A DNA stretch of 64,000 nucleotides from Rufibacter radiotolerans (GCF_001078055.1 NZ_CP010777.1:3005001-3069000), one strand, 5' to 3'; counted from the stretch's first letter, positions 17,774 through 28,057 are shown. Numbers and translations are program-made. The notes: generated by a model from the sequence alone, not told the origin.

Positions 17774-18543
17774 TTAAGCACTTTCACCCGGCCGTCTTTC
17801 TCGGCGGTAACGGGCTTGCCCTGGGCGGTGCGTTGCTTTATCTCTTTCATGATGGCATCACGGGCCAGCAAGCCTGCCTGCTCTGTTTTAAGGGCCTTTT
17901 TCAGGAAACTCATGTTATCACCGCCGTTGGCCAGGTAATCTGAGATGGCAATGGTGTAGGTCTTGGCACGGTCAAAAGGCTTCTTGTCTATAAAGATGCT
18001 CTCCACTTTTCCGTTGCGCATGGTGTAGGTGGCGTTGGCCACCGAAAGAATCTGGGTGCGGGCGGCAAAATCAAACATCTCCTGGACTGTTTCGCCAGAC
18101 AGGGTCAAGACCAATATTTCATTTTCAAACGGCATGAGTTCAAAGACATCGCCTACCGTGATGGGACCTTTGTCTATGGGGTTGCGCAGGCTTCCGCTGG
18201 TGACCCCTGCCATGTCAATGGGCTTCTTGTACACGGCCATGGTCTGGCTGCGGGTCAGGTCGGCCACGAAATTACCCAGGGCAGATTCTATCACGCCTTT
18301 CTCCAGGGCTACGGGCGATTGCCCTATCACCTCGTTCATGGTCTGGTCCACGCGGGCGCGGTAAGGGACAATGGTTTTCTCGGCGGTTGGGTCTGCGGCC
18401 ACCTGCACGTTCACCAGAATATCAGTGGGTTGGCTAAGCTGTGCGGAAGGGGTGAGCGGGCGTTGGCAACTGGTAAAAGCGAAGGCAAGCCCAAGGCCTA
18501 AGGCTACACAACGGGCTGAAAAACTATCCAAAAAAAACTTCAT
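17770..18543 (-). CDS. 5'-nucleotidase C-terminal domain lipoprotein
   Basis: 257 residues. Lipoprotein signal ending AFTSC (Cys near 26), then a 5_nucleotid_C domain with typical stretches ESALGNFVADLTR, SGSLRN, ITVGDVFELMPFEN and DYLANGGDNMSFLK. It lacks the metallophosphatase half, which is the next gene downstream. The product is likely membrane-anchored and supplies substrate binding to the partner. Confidence 0.88.
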   Translation of the reverse strand: MKFFLDSFSARCVALGLGLAFAFTSCQRPLTPSAQLSQPTDILVNVQVAADPTAEKTIVPYRARVDQTMNEVIGQSPVALEKGVIESALGNFVADLTRSQTMAVYKKPIDMAGVTSGSLRNPIDKGPITVGDVFELMPFENEILVLTLSGETVQEMFDFAARTQILSVANATYTMRNGKVESIFIDKKPFDRAKTYTIAISDYLANGGDNMSFLKKALKTEQAGLLARDAIMKEIKQRTAQGKPVTAEKDGRVKVLN

Positions 18544-18682
18544 GTTGTAAATACGGATTTGCTCAAAGATACGCCTGCCTTTGTTAAAAACCCAAAGCGC
18601 TTTAGCCGCCGTTAAACCGCGGTTGGCCGTTAAATAATTCTAAAACCGTAGTTAAACGCCAATCGGTTCCAGTTATAACCTA

Positions 18683-18713
18683 TTGACAATGAAGTAGTTT
18701 TTTGCTATACTTG
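18683..18713 (+). promoter_or_regulatory. Bacteroidota-type promoter
   Basis: TTGACA at 18683-18688 and TATACTTG at 18706-18713, 20 bases between TTG and TA. This is one mismatch from the TTG-N20-TAnnTTTG pattern. Transcription would begin near 18721, about 450 bases before the next gene. Confidence 0.6.
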
Positions 18714-18720
18714 TTTCATA

Positions 18721-19172
18721 CCGGTAGTTAGCCGGTTGTTAATGGTCTTACTGCCTGTACACCCATGTCACGGTTACCTTTGGAGATAGTCCGCCTGGTG
18801 GGGCGCAGGGCTCCGGTCCTTTGCCGGCCCCTGTTCAGGACAGGTAAAGACCAGAAGATGACTGGGTACCGGCCGGCAGGAAAGCCTTTACAGAGGCGCC
18901 TGCCCTCACCTATTGCGCGGCCCCTAAAAAGGCCGGCTCCTGATTCGCCGCAGGTTACAACCTGGGTCGCCAGCGGGACCATTCCTCTCCTATTCCCGTA
19001 CCGCGCCACCCTGGGAGTACTTGCTTCTCCGGCGAATCTTATTTTCACCAGAAGTACTTTACGCTTTCGATCTCCGTTAATTCAGTAACCTGCCACCCAG
19101 CAGCCAGAATTCATTTCCCGTTCCTGTTACTACCACCTTCGCGCAACTTACCTAACCACCGTCTTAGAAACC
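18721..19172 (+). ncRNA. Candidate structured leader or small RNA
   Basis: Hairpins: CCTGTTCAGGACAGG at 18830-18844, GCCGGCC (18823-18829) with GGCCGGC (18871-18877), GGCAGGAAAGCCTTTACAG with AGGCGCCTGCC at 18874-18904, and CAGGTTACAACCTG at 18951-18964. The hairpins partly exclude one another, so a switch is possible. I do not recognise a known RNA family. Confidence 0.3.
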
Positions 19173-19427
19173 ATGAGCATTTCTTACCTGCAGTACAGTA
19201 AATTCATTCTCCTTAAAGTTAGTTTTGACGTGGACTTATTTGAGAAAGAACTCAGAAAATGTTTGCGGCTGTTACTCACCCATGAGATAAGAGAACTGAA
19301 GCGCTGGTGCCGGGCCACTTTTCCTAAAAGTTTCAGAAGCATTATGGGCCGTTGCTTCCGCTATTTCTGGCGCATAAAGGCCATATCCTTTAAAAAGGGA
19401 ACACCAGCAACTCCAAAGGCAGTCTAA
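19173..19427 (+). CDS. Small basic hypothetical protein
   Basis: 84 residues, starting MSISYLQYSKFILLKVSFDV. Rich in Lys, Arg and Trp (RELKRWCRATFPK, RYFWRIK) with a predicted helical core containing FEKELRKCLRLLL. No membrane helix or known motif. I recall no named family, but the ordered N-terminus and the promoter upstream support a real gene. It may bind nucleic acid; this is a guess from the charge. Confidence 0.55.
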   Translation: MSISYLQYSKFILLKVSFDVDLFEKELRKCLRLLLTHEIRELKRWCRATFPKSFRSIMGRCFRYFWRIKAISFKKGTPATPKAV

Positions 19428-19473
19428 TTCCCTAACCGTTCTTTACAAACCCTTTATATCTTTCTGGTCCATC

Positions 19474-19513
19474 CCGTTTCGGGGCCGTTTTCATGAAAAC
19501 GGCCCCGAAACGG
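19474..19513. repeat. Class 1 palindrome, perfect
   Basis: CCGTTTCGGGGCCGTTTTC, AT, then the exact inverse to CCGAAACGG. It is followed by TTTTTCTTTTTT, so this copy can also act as an ordinary terminator on the plus strand. Confidence 0.88.
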
Positions 19514-19619
19514 TTTTTCTTTTTTACACCTGGCTGAACGCGTACGCTAGGCACATTTCCCCCTGTCGGTTTCCTGAATTGCCGTATCTTGCGCCTACCA
19601 TCATTGAACAGGCCCCGCC

Positions 19620-20570
19620 ATGGAAACCAACCAACTCCCTACCCACCCCACGTATCCTTTAGCCACCCAGGTGCTGCTGGTGCGCCCCTCGGCCTTTGGA
19701 GCCAACCCGGAGACCGCCGCCAGCAACGCGTTCCAGCAAGAGGTGCCGGCGGGCGCCGAACAGAAGGTGCAGCAAAAGGCTTTGGATGAGTTCAACCAGT
19801 TCTTGCTCAAGCTCTGGGCCGCGCGGGTAAACGCCGTAGTAGTCAATGACCCAGAAACGCCCCTTACCCCAGACGCCATCTTCCCCAACAACTGGATCTC
19901 CTTCCATAAAGGCGGCAAAGTGGTGCTGTACCCCATGCTCTCCCCTACCCGCCGCCAGGAGCGCCACCCAGAATTGCTGGCCCAACTGCAGGAAGAGCAC
20001 GGCCTGCCGTTCACCGAGGTGATAGACCTCACCTATTTTGAAAAGGAAGGCAAGTTTCTGGAGGGCACCGGCAGTCTGGTGCTGGACCGACAGCATAAAA
20101 TCGCCTACGCCTGCCTCTCTGACCGCACCCACCTAGAGCCCCTGGAGGTGTTCTGCGAGAAGATGGGGTACCGCCCCGTGGTGTTCCATGCCGTAGACAG
20201 CAATAACGTGCCCATCTACCACACCAATGTGATCATGAGCATTGGGGTAGACTTTGCATTGGTATGCCTGGAGGCGATACAGGATGAAGAGGAACAGGGC
20301 CTTTTACTGGAGGCACTGGTAGATACAGGCAAGGAGATCATTGACCTGAGCCTGGCCCAGATCAAGAAGATGGCTGCCAACATGCTGCAGGTCCGCAACA
20401 AAGCCGGCGAACCGGTTTTGATCATGTCAGAGAAAGGCTACAGGGCGCTTCGGAAAGACCAGTTTGAAGTACTCAACCAACTCACCAAAATGGTCCGCGC
20501 CGACCTAAGGACCATTGAGGCCCACGGAGGCGGAAGCGCCCGTTGTATGCTGGCGGAGATTTTTGTGTAA
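19620..20570 (+). CDS. ctlX: Citrulline utilization hydrolase CtlX family (amidinotransferase fold)
   Basis: 316 residues. Arginine deiminase/amidinotransferase fold, with DAIFPNNWISFH near 82-93, YHTNVIMSIG near 200 and the C-terminal catalytic Cys in GGGSARCMLAEIF near 310. The family is named CtlX and linked to citrulline or arginine-derivative hydrolysis; the exact substrate here is inferred. Immediately followed by a perfect 26-bp palindrome. Confidence 0.87.
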   Translation: METNQLPTHPTYPLATQVLLVRPSAFGANPETAASNAFQQEVPAGAEQKVQQKALDEFNQFLLKLWAARVNAVVVNDPETPLTPDAIFPNNWISFHKGGKVVLYPMLSPTRRQERHPELLAQLQEEHGLPFTEVIDLTYFEKEGKFLEGTGSLVLDRQHKIAYACLSDRTHLEPLEVFCEKMGYRPVVFHAVDSNNVPIYHTNVIMSIGVDFALVCLEAIQDEEEQGLLLEALVDTGKEIIDLSLAQIKKMAANMLQVRNKAGEPVLIMSEKGYRALRKDQFEVLNQLTKMVRADLRTIEAHGGGSARCMLAEIFV

Positions 20571-20632
20571 TTGTTGATTGTTAATTGCTGATTGTTAATC
20601 CTCCTAAACAATCAGCAATTAACAATCAACAA
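20571..20632. repeat. Class 2 palindrome, perfect 26-bp arms
   Basis: Left arm 20571-20596 has GATTGTT twice, separated by AATTGCT. Right arm 20607-20632 is its exact inverse; loop is 10 bases. It begins the base after the ctlX stop codon. A decayed class 1 copy follows at about 20640-20685. Confidence 0.85.
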
Positions 20633-20709
20633 TCCTATTTCCAGCTTATTTTCAGAAAAACGGGCGTAAAACGCTTTTCCTATTTGCAGGGCAATTATCG
20701 CAATAAAGA

Positions 20710-21099
20710 ATGTGGCAAAAACTTAAGGCGTGGGCCAAACGATTGAAGGCCGATATCAAAGCCCTTACCCTGGCGCTAGGCGATGCGCGGGTGCCTTGGT
20801 TCGCCAAGCTCATGGCCGGTATTACGGTGGCCTACGCCTTAAGCCCCATTGACCTTATCCCCGATTTTATTCCCGTATTAGGCTACCTGGATGACCTTCT
20901 CCTGCTGCCGCTGGGTATCTGGCTTTCCATAATATTGATTCCGCCGCACTTACTGGAAGAATTCCGGCAGCGAGTGGCGCAGGAAGGCAGCCTGCCCCTC
21001 AAAAAGAACCGGATTGCCGCCGCCGTCATTATTCTGCTCTGGCTTTTGGCCGCCTGGTGGGTGGGGCAATGGGCTTGGCACCGGTATCAAAGAAATTAA
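20710..21099 (+). CDS. YkvA/DUF1232 family membrane protein
   Basis: 129 residues. The DUF1232 core (VPWFAKLMAGITVAYALSPI, DLIPDFIPVLGYLDD, about 30-75) is followed by helices at about 73-90 and 102-122. Function unknown. The stop codon overlaps by four bases the stop codon of the convergent DUF72 gene, so no terminator separates them. Confidence 0.88.
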   Translation: MWQKLKAWAKRLKADIKALTLALGDARVPWFAKLMAGITVAYALSPIDLIPDFIPVLGYLDDLLLLPLGIWLSIILIPPHLLEEFRQRVAQEGSLPLKKNRIAAAVIILLWLLAAWWVGQWAWHRYQRN

Positions 21100-21845
21100 A
21101 GGTTTAGCAGTAATTGCCGAAGCTTCTGGGCATCTGAGGTCGCATTCCCGCCGATGGTGTTATTGAAAAAGCACCACACCGTTTTCCCGTCTAACAGCCA
21201 GTCCTGCGCCATGTAGGCGAAGCGCTCCAACTCTTCTTCGGGGTAGGCCCCGCGGTACAATTGTTCATGGCCGTGCAGCCGCATGTACACCGTGTCTGTG
21301 GTAGACGTGGCCAGGGCGGGCCATCTTTTGCCGGCGCTAATCACCACCAACGTGATATTGAATTCCTCCAGCAATTCCAGCACTTCGTCTGTGTGCCACG
21401 AGGCATGGCGCACCTCCAGGGCAAACACCGTCTCTGGGTAAAGCTTCCGGAGCAAGGTAAAAAAGTGTTTGGCTACCATTTCATTGTAATGGAAAGAGCC
21501 CGGCAACTGCACCAATACCGGCCCCAGTCGTTCGCCCATCAGGAGGAAACGGTCCATCCATTTCTTAAGCGGTTCCTCTACGTTCTGAAGTCTGCTCTCA
21601 TGCGTGATGGAGCGGTGCAGCTTAGGCGCGAACTTAAAATGCGGCGGCGTTATCTCCAGCCACTTCAGAATAGTTTTCTCCATGGTGAAATGGTAGAAGC
21701 TGCTGTTGACCTCGGTGCAGTTGAAGTGCTGCGCATAAAAGGGCAACATCTCCGCCGATTTGATGTCTTCCGGGTAGAAGATGCCTTTCCAGGCGTAACT
21801 GTAGCCAGAGGTTCCTATGTATAATTTGTCTTCTTCGATGTCCAT
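21096..21845 (-). CDS. DUF72 family protein (YecE-like)
   Basis: 249 residues with a TIM-barrel-like DUF72 fold. Typical stretches are YIGTSGYSYAWKG (8-20), CTEVNSSFYHF near 45, FKFAPKLHRSITH near 70 and FALEVRHASW near 135, plus CFFNNTIGGNA near the end. The ATG at 21843-21845 (MDIEEDKLYIG) fits the family; an upstream ATG at 21938 adds a tail without conservation. Role not known for certain. Confidence 0.9.
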   Translation of the reverse strand: MDIEEDKLYIGTSGYSYAWKGIFYPEDIKSAEMLPFYAQHFNCTEVNSSFYHFTMEKTILKWLEITPPHFKFAPKLHRSITHESRLQNVEEPLKKWMDRFLLMGERLGPVLVQLPGSFHYNEMVAKHFFTLLRKLYPETVFALEVRHASWHTDEVLELLEEFNITLVVISAGKRWPALATSTTDTVYMRLHGHEQLYRGAYPEEELERFAYMAQDWLLDGKTVWCFFNNTIGGNATSDAQKLRQLLLNL

Positions 21846-22245
21846 GTGGAGTAGAGACGGAGATTGAGGGGTTATGGTTTTTGAAAGGCTCCGTTTGGAC
21901 GTGATCTGAAGGTATGCGTCACCCCCTACCCCCTTCAAAGGGGGACGAGAAAGAGGGCAATGCGTGCGGACAGGTCAAGCCCTGTCCCTACAGGGAAGGC
22001 GTGGGAAGGTTGTTTTGCCCCTTCACCGCAAGAGAACTTGTCTCTACAGAGGAAATGCATTGGGAATGGTAGAGACAATGGCACCGCCTTGTCTCTGAAG
22101 GTATCAGGTGGCAATACCGCTTGCTCGCAGCGCCCGCAGGTCCAGCGGCGTTCCGTGCCAACAGTTTCTCTATGCGTACACCTGCTGGGTTAACACCCCT
22201 CTTCGCTCCCCTCAAGGGGAGAGTCTGCGTTGAATGTGAGCTATT

Positions 22246-22287
22246 CTGTTTTGAGGCTGTTTTGAGAAAAACGTGCTTAAAACACAG
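22246..22287. repeat. Class 1 palindrome inside repeat module 2
   Basis: CTGTTTTGAGGCTGTTTTG then an imperfect inverse ending TTAAAACACAG. It occupies the same place in the module as the palindrome at 14293-14332, although the arms differ. Confidence 0.65.
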
Positions 22288-22316
22288 CATCGCAGCCTTC
22301 TACGCATTCCCCAATT

Positions 22317-22444
22317 CCAGTCTTTACTCTGAGCGCCTCGCTTGTGGCCCTGTAATAGCTTTACTAAGAGCAGATAGCAAAGCGGCCGCAAGGGCAGTGC
22401 GAGGGGGAAAGACGGGGCCCCGCGGCCGTGAGCGCTCGGAGGGA
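22317..22444 (+). ncRNA. Candidate structured RNA/repeat core, copy 2
   Basis: Matches 14371-14499 with only a few changes: two C-to-T changes (CTGCAACAGC to CTGTAATAGC) and one missing C (TTACCTAAG to TTACTAAG), all in loop regions of the proposed fold. All nested arms are kept. Confidence 0.4.
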
Positions 22445-22613
22445 GACCATGAAACAATCCAGCATTAGGACTCAGGAGACAACAGGCACTACGCTAGCAA
22501 AAAGCGGAATAGGCAATAAGTAAGGCCTCTGGCATCAATAGCCTATTCAAGGCAAACAATTAAACTCCTTATCTCAAATAAACCTCACATTCCAACATCG
22601 CCCCACCCATTTA

Positions 22614-22652
22614 TGCAGCCTTTTTACCAAAACGCCCCTAAAACGGCTGGCT
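22614..22652. repeat. Degenerate class 1 palindrome before mutA
   Basis: GCAGCCTTTTTACCAAAACGCC then CCTAAAACGGCTGG. The right half keeps the AAAACG word; the left half has lost the outer GTTTT. It lies about 72 bases before the mutA start. Confidence 0.4.
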
Positions 22653-22723
22653 GATTTCCCTTGGTAGCCGTAGAACAGTTCAGCCAAAAAGCTATATTTA
22701 CTCCTTCATTCGCTTGCTATTTT

Positions 22724-24559
22724 ATGACTGATATCCCCTCTTCTGAGGCATTATTCCCGGAGTTCGGGCCGGTAACGGCAGAGCAATGGGCCTCAAAAAT
22801 AAGACATGAACTAAAAGGCGCCGACCCGGCAGACCTGTATTGGCAGAGCTATGAGGGCATTGGCGTGGCGCCTTTCTATACCAAAGAGGACCTCCCCACC
22901 GACCCGGCCTATGCCTCGGCTCCCGGACAATTTCCGTTTCTACGCACCTCCAAGACCACCAAGAACAGCTGGCTGAACCTGCAGGCGATTCATGCCGCCG
23001 GCAAGGGCCATGAGGCCGTTGACAAGGCGGTTGATGTGCTGACCCGTGGGGTGGATGGCATCCATTTCATTATTGAGAACGGGTACGAATTTGACTGTGA
23101 TTACCTGATTCAACACCTGGACCTTACCAAGGTTCCGGTGTCTTACACCGTATCCACGGAGGCCGCCAATTTCCTGCATCACCTCATTACCGGGCTCCGC
23201 AGGCAAGATATCAACCTTAGCCAGTTGCAGGGTTTTCTGAAGTGCGCGCCTATCCTGGCCTCAGAAGGCTATAAGCTGCTGGACATGGACCACGTGAAGC
23301 ATCTGGTGGAGCAGTCTCTGGACGCCGACAAGTTTTACGCCCTCACCATCAACGGCTCCCATTTCAGTAACAAAGGCGCCACCCTGGTGCAGGAGATTGC
23401 CATTACCCTGGCCATTGCTGTCTGCTATACCAACGGGTTAACGCATGAGATTTTACCGGTAGAGCGCATTTTCCAGAACATGCAGTTTCACCTTACCGCC
23501 GGAACCAACTACTTTTTTGAGATAGCCAAGCTGCGGGCTGTACGTCTGCTCTGGGCCAAAGTAGTGGAAGCGTATGGTGCCTCGGAAGAGATAGCAGGCG
23601 CCCTGCGCATACACGTTTCTACCTCCCGGTGGCACCAGGCCACCCTTGACCCGCACACCAACCTACTGCGCCACACCACCCAGATGATGAGCGCCATAAT
23701 TGGCGGGGCAGACTCCGTGGAAGTGGAACCGTTTGACAGCACCTTCCGGGAGAACAACGCCTTTAGTGAGCGCATCGCCCGCAATATCCCCCTCATCTTA
23801 AAAGAGGAAGCGTACCTGGACCAGGCCATTGACCCTGCAGCCGGCTCTTATTATCTGGAGTACCTCACGCAGGAGATGTGCGAGAAAGCCTGGGCGTTGT
23901 TCCAGGAGATTGAAGGCTACGGAGGGTTTCTGCCGGCCTCTACCGCAGGCTTCATCCAGAACCTCATCAAGGAAACCACCCACCAGAAGTTCAAAGACAT
24001 TGCCAGCGGGAAAGAAGTGATTCTGGGCACCAACAAGTACCCAAACCCCAATGAGAAGCATGATTATGACCCTGAGAGCCTGATCCAGAGCAAGCAGTTT
24101 GACAACACCCGCGCCTCTTATTCCTATGAGGTGATGCGGCTGGCCACCGAACTGCATTTCCGGAAGAAGAACCGCCGTCCGCACGCGTTGGTGGTGCATT
24201 TGGGCAATGCCATTCAGGAACACATCCACGCCTCTTTCGCGCGCGAGTTCTTCACCTGCTCTGGCTTTACCACCCAGGTGGTGAAGTTTGACACCCCGTC
24301 GGCGGCGCTGGCGGCCGTGAAAGACCTGGATGCCCAGGTAATTGTGATGGCCGCCCCCGAAAAGGAGTTCCAGCAGTTTGCCGAACCCTTCGCCCGGGGC
24401 ATGCGTTCCCAGCAACGGCAGGGCCCGGCCTTGGTCCTCGCTGATGATCCCATGCACCTGAAAGAAGAGCTCCGGACCCACGGCTTTGATGAGTTTCTCT
24501 TCCAGGGCTGTGACACCGCCGAGATCATTGCCCGTATTCAGGAACGGCTGGGCGAGTAG
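22724..24559 (+). CDS. mutA: Methylmalonyl-CoA mutase, small (non-catalytic) subunit
   Basis: 611 residues. TIM-barrel mutase fold with GQFPFLRTSKT near 62-75 and the IIGGADSVEVEPFD segment near 330. The C-terminal domain has the cobalamin-binding fold but no DxHxxG, as expected for the subunit that does not hold B12. Partner of the large subunit at 25789. The ATG at 22724 (MTDIPSSEALFPEFG) fits; a TTG at 22661 is in frame but gives an unusual tail. Pathway: interconversion of succinyl-CoA and methylmalonyl-CoA. Confidence 0.94.
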   Translation: MTDIPSSEALFPEFGPVTAEQWASKIRHELKGADPADLYWQSYEGIGVAPFYTKEDLPTDPAYASAPGQFPFLRTSKTTKNSWLNLQAIHAAGKGHEAVDKAVDVLTRGVDGIHFIIENGYEFDCDYLIQHLDLTKVPVSYTVSTEAANFLHHLITGLRRQDINLSQLQGFLKCAPILASEGYKLLDMDHVKHLVEQSLDADKFYALTINGSHFSNKGATLVQEIAITLAIAVCYTNGLTHEILPVERIFQNMQFHLTAGTNYFFEIAKLRAVRLLWAKVVEAYGASEEIAGALRIHVSTSRWHQATLDPHTNLLRHTTQMMSAIIGGADSVEVEPFDSTFRENNAFSERIARNIPLILKEEAYLDQAIDPAAGSYYLEYLTQEMCEKAWALFQEIEGYGGFLPASTAGFIQNLIKETTHQKFKDIASGKEVILGTNKYPNPNEKHDYDPESLIQSKQFDNTRASYSYEVMRLATELHFRKKNRRPHALVVHLGNAIQEHIHASFAREFFTCSGFTTQVVKFDTPSAALAAVKDLDAQVIVMAAPEKEFQQFAEPFARGMRSQQRQGPALVLADDPMHLKEELRTHGFDEFLFQGCDTAEIIARIQERLGE

Positions 24560-24629
24560 TTTCCGCTTTTGAGTATCCCCAGATATGGGAAAGGCTTCTA
24601 TCTTATATAAAGTTATTTAATCCAGTACT

Positions 24630-25058
24630 GTGCTTCCACCGCTGCAAACCAATTACCTGAACCCCAATAAAGAGAACACCGCAACCAACGACAACCCGGT
24701 AGAGGCTGCCAAAACCGGACTGCAAGGTCAGGTGAATGCTTGGAACGCCGGTGACCTGGAGCAGGCCATGGACTTCTACTGGAACTCACCAGAAATGCTC
24801 TGGATTAGTAAAAGCGGTATAGAAAAAGGCTGGCAACCGGTATTGGAAATGTTTCAGCAGGATTTTAAAGACCGCAGCACCATGGGCGTATACACCTATG
24901 TGCCGCTGCATCTGGAAGATTTGGGAAAAGAAGCTACCCTCTTTGTCTTCCGGTGGAAGATTGAACTGGAGGGAAAGCAATTAATGGGCGGCATCTCTTC
25001 GCAGGTCTGGAAGAAGATGAACGGCAAATGGGTGATTACCTCTGAGCATGCCTCTTGA
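24630..25058 (+). CDS. SnoaL/NTF2-like protein
   Basis: 142 residues with a cone-shaped NTF2/DUF4440 fold: GLQGQVNAWNAGDLEQAMDFY (near 30-50), MLWISKSG near 57 and a C-terminal strand VWKKMNGKWVITSEHAS. The start codon is a GTG at 24630; there is no ATG before the conserved region. Family members are binding or enzyme scaffolds of varied function; no specific role can be read here. Confidence 0.78.
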   Translation: MLPPLQTNYLNPNKENTATNDNPVEAAKTGLQGQVNAWNAGDLEQAMDFYWNSPEMLWISKSGIEKGWQPVLEMFQQDFKDRSTMGVYTYVPLHLEDLGKEATLFVFRWKIELEGKQLMGGISSQVWKKMNGKWVITSEHAS

Positions 25059-25103
25059 ATTAGTTAAGAGGTGAAAACTAAGAGTTATGAGCTGAAAGCC
25101 GTC

Positions 25104-25144
25104 CCTCCCCTCTTTGTCATCCTGAAAGGACCTTGTGAGCGAAC
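25104..25144 (+). repeat. Inverted repeat, left copy (GTCATCCTGAAAGGACC)
   Basis: Contains TTGTCATCCTGAAAGGACC and TTGTGAGCGAAC. The right partner at 25678-25715 is the inverse, with about 33 of 36 bases matching. The pair brackets the AT-rich lipoprotein gene. Confidence 0.75.
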
Positions 25145-25240
25145 GAGAAAGGCAGAAGCTAAGAAAATGCATAATTACATTGCTTAAATGACAGGCATAT
25201 TTCATACAAGAGTCACGCTAAAGCTTTATAACATTTTATA

Positions 25241-25606
25241 ATGAAGTTATTTTTAATCGTAGTCTTGTCAATTTTAACTGCCTGTTCATCAGACAACGAC
25301 AAACTCGATTATCCTAAGAGAATAGAAGATGTTGTTAAAGCAGAATTATTTCGGCCTGATGAAAAGACGAATGGAGGGGTTGTAGAAATAAAGAAGCTTT
25401 CAGAGAGCGAAATAGTTGAATTATTAAATGCATTGAGAAAAGGCAAACCAGTAGGGCCTGTAAAATTCAAACCTGACTTCTTCATTATTCTTTCAACAAA
25501 AACCGATGGAACTAAGAAGCTGAAGGTAAATGGAAGAACGGTAAAAGGATTTCAAAATGACTTTGGCTATGAAATACCGGAGTTAGATTTTTTGAACAAC
25601 TTCTAA
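25241..25606 (+). CDS. Short AT-rich lipoprotein
   Basis: 121 residues. Lipoprotein signal MKLFLIVVLSILTACSS (Cys near 15), then a soluble part with KLDYPKRIEDVVK, SESEIVELLNALRKG and KPDFFIILSTKTDGTKKLKV. No known family. The codon use is far more AT-rich than the mutase genes on either side, and it is flanked by inverted repeats, which suggests it came by transfer. Confidence 0.75.
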   Translation: MKLFLIVVLSILTACSSDNDKLDYPKRIEDVVKAELFRPDEKTNGGVVEIKKLSESEIVELLNALRKGKPVGPVKFKPDFFIILSTKTDGTKKLKVNGRTVKGFQNDFGYEIPELDFLNNF

Positions 25607-25677
25607 ATGACAGAGGAAATATCAATAAAGCCAAGAAACATTATAATGAGCTTTTGTGCATAGCAAGCTAAATTACA

Positions 25678-25715
25678 GTTCGCCCACAAGGTCCTTTCTG
25701 GATGACAAGAGGGAG
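25678..25715 (-). repeat. Inverted repeat, right copy
   Basis: GTTCGCCCACAAGGTCCTTT then CTGGATGACAAGAGGGAG, the inverse of 25104-25144. About 530 bases separate the two. Confidence 0.75.
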
Positions 25716-25750
25716 AGCGAAACACATAATATAAGACAACAACCGCAGGC

Positions 25751-25782
25751 GTCTTGCTACGTGATACCTGCTACTTGATACC
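25751..25782. repeat. Single word-repeat arm before mutB
   Basis: GTCTTGCTACGTGATACC and TGCTACTTGATACC, a tandem word also found at 17657-17773. No inverse arm is nearby. Confidence 0.4.
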
Positions 25783-25788
25783 AACACA

Positions 25789-27921
<2,133 letters not shown>

Positions 27922-27939
27922 AACCGTCTGGGTTTTGCC

Positions 27940-27996
27940 TGGCGCGAGTCTTAAGACTCGTGACATGAGATGGGTGGAGTCTGAAGACTCCCGCCA
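27940..27996 (+). repeat. REP unit left of the RAYT gene
   Basis: Two perfect 16-base palindromes, CGAGTCTTAAGACTCG (27945-27960) and GGAGTCTGAAGACTCC (27976-27991), 15 bases apart, bounded by TGGCG/CGCCA. The inverse arrangement lies at 28675-28727. Confidence 0.85.
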
Positions 27997-28007
27997 GAAG
28001 TTAGATA

Positions 28008-28057
28008 AACCTCTGTTTTTGGCCTGTTTCCTAGAAAACAGGCCAAAAACAGAGGTT
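28008..28057. repeat. Class 1 palindrome, near perfect
   Basis: AACCTCTGTTTTTGGCCTGT and the inverse ending CCAAAAACAGAGGTT, followed by TTTTTTT within a few bases. It sits between mutB and the RAYT gene and probably ends the mutB message. Confidence 0.85.

Larger units (their letters stand above)
18544..19172. other. Gap with promoter and long structured leader
   Basis: The first 140 bases are AT-rich and contain a good promoter at 18683-18713. The rest, 18721-19172, is GC-rich, has several hairpins and no credible gene, and leads into the small protein at 19173. See the promoter and candidate RNA entries. Confidence 0.6.
21918..22520 (+). repeat. Composite repeat module, copy 2
   Basis: Same order of parts as 14021-14575: A, B, C, class 1 palindrome, 130-nt core D, then CACTACGCTAGC and GCGGAATAGG. 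Part D is nearly identical; part B differs by insertions (an extra stretch around AGAACTTGTCTCTACAGAGG). Same orientation as copy 1. Confidence 0.8.
21846..22723. other. Repeat-filled gap upstream of mutA
   Basis: About 880 bases. It holds composite repeat module copy 2 (21918-22520), a class 1 palindrome, and a decayed class 1 copy at about 22614-22652 just before mutA. The reading frames here do not carry recognisable proteins. Confidence 0.75.

Noticed and set aside
18728-19088. Open frames of 106-107 codons in the leader region
   Set aside because: Frames on both strands are of similar length and have no conserved motif, as expected for a GC-rich structured region.
21988-22468. Open frames in the repeat module, including one with a SKAAARAVRGGKTG stretch
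   Set aside because: The frame is shifted by an indel between the two module copies, and no start or family supports it.
14021-22520. A CRISPR array
   Set aside because: The repeats are few, unequal and not regularly spaced, and no cas genes are present.
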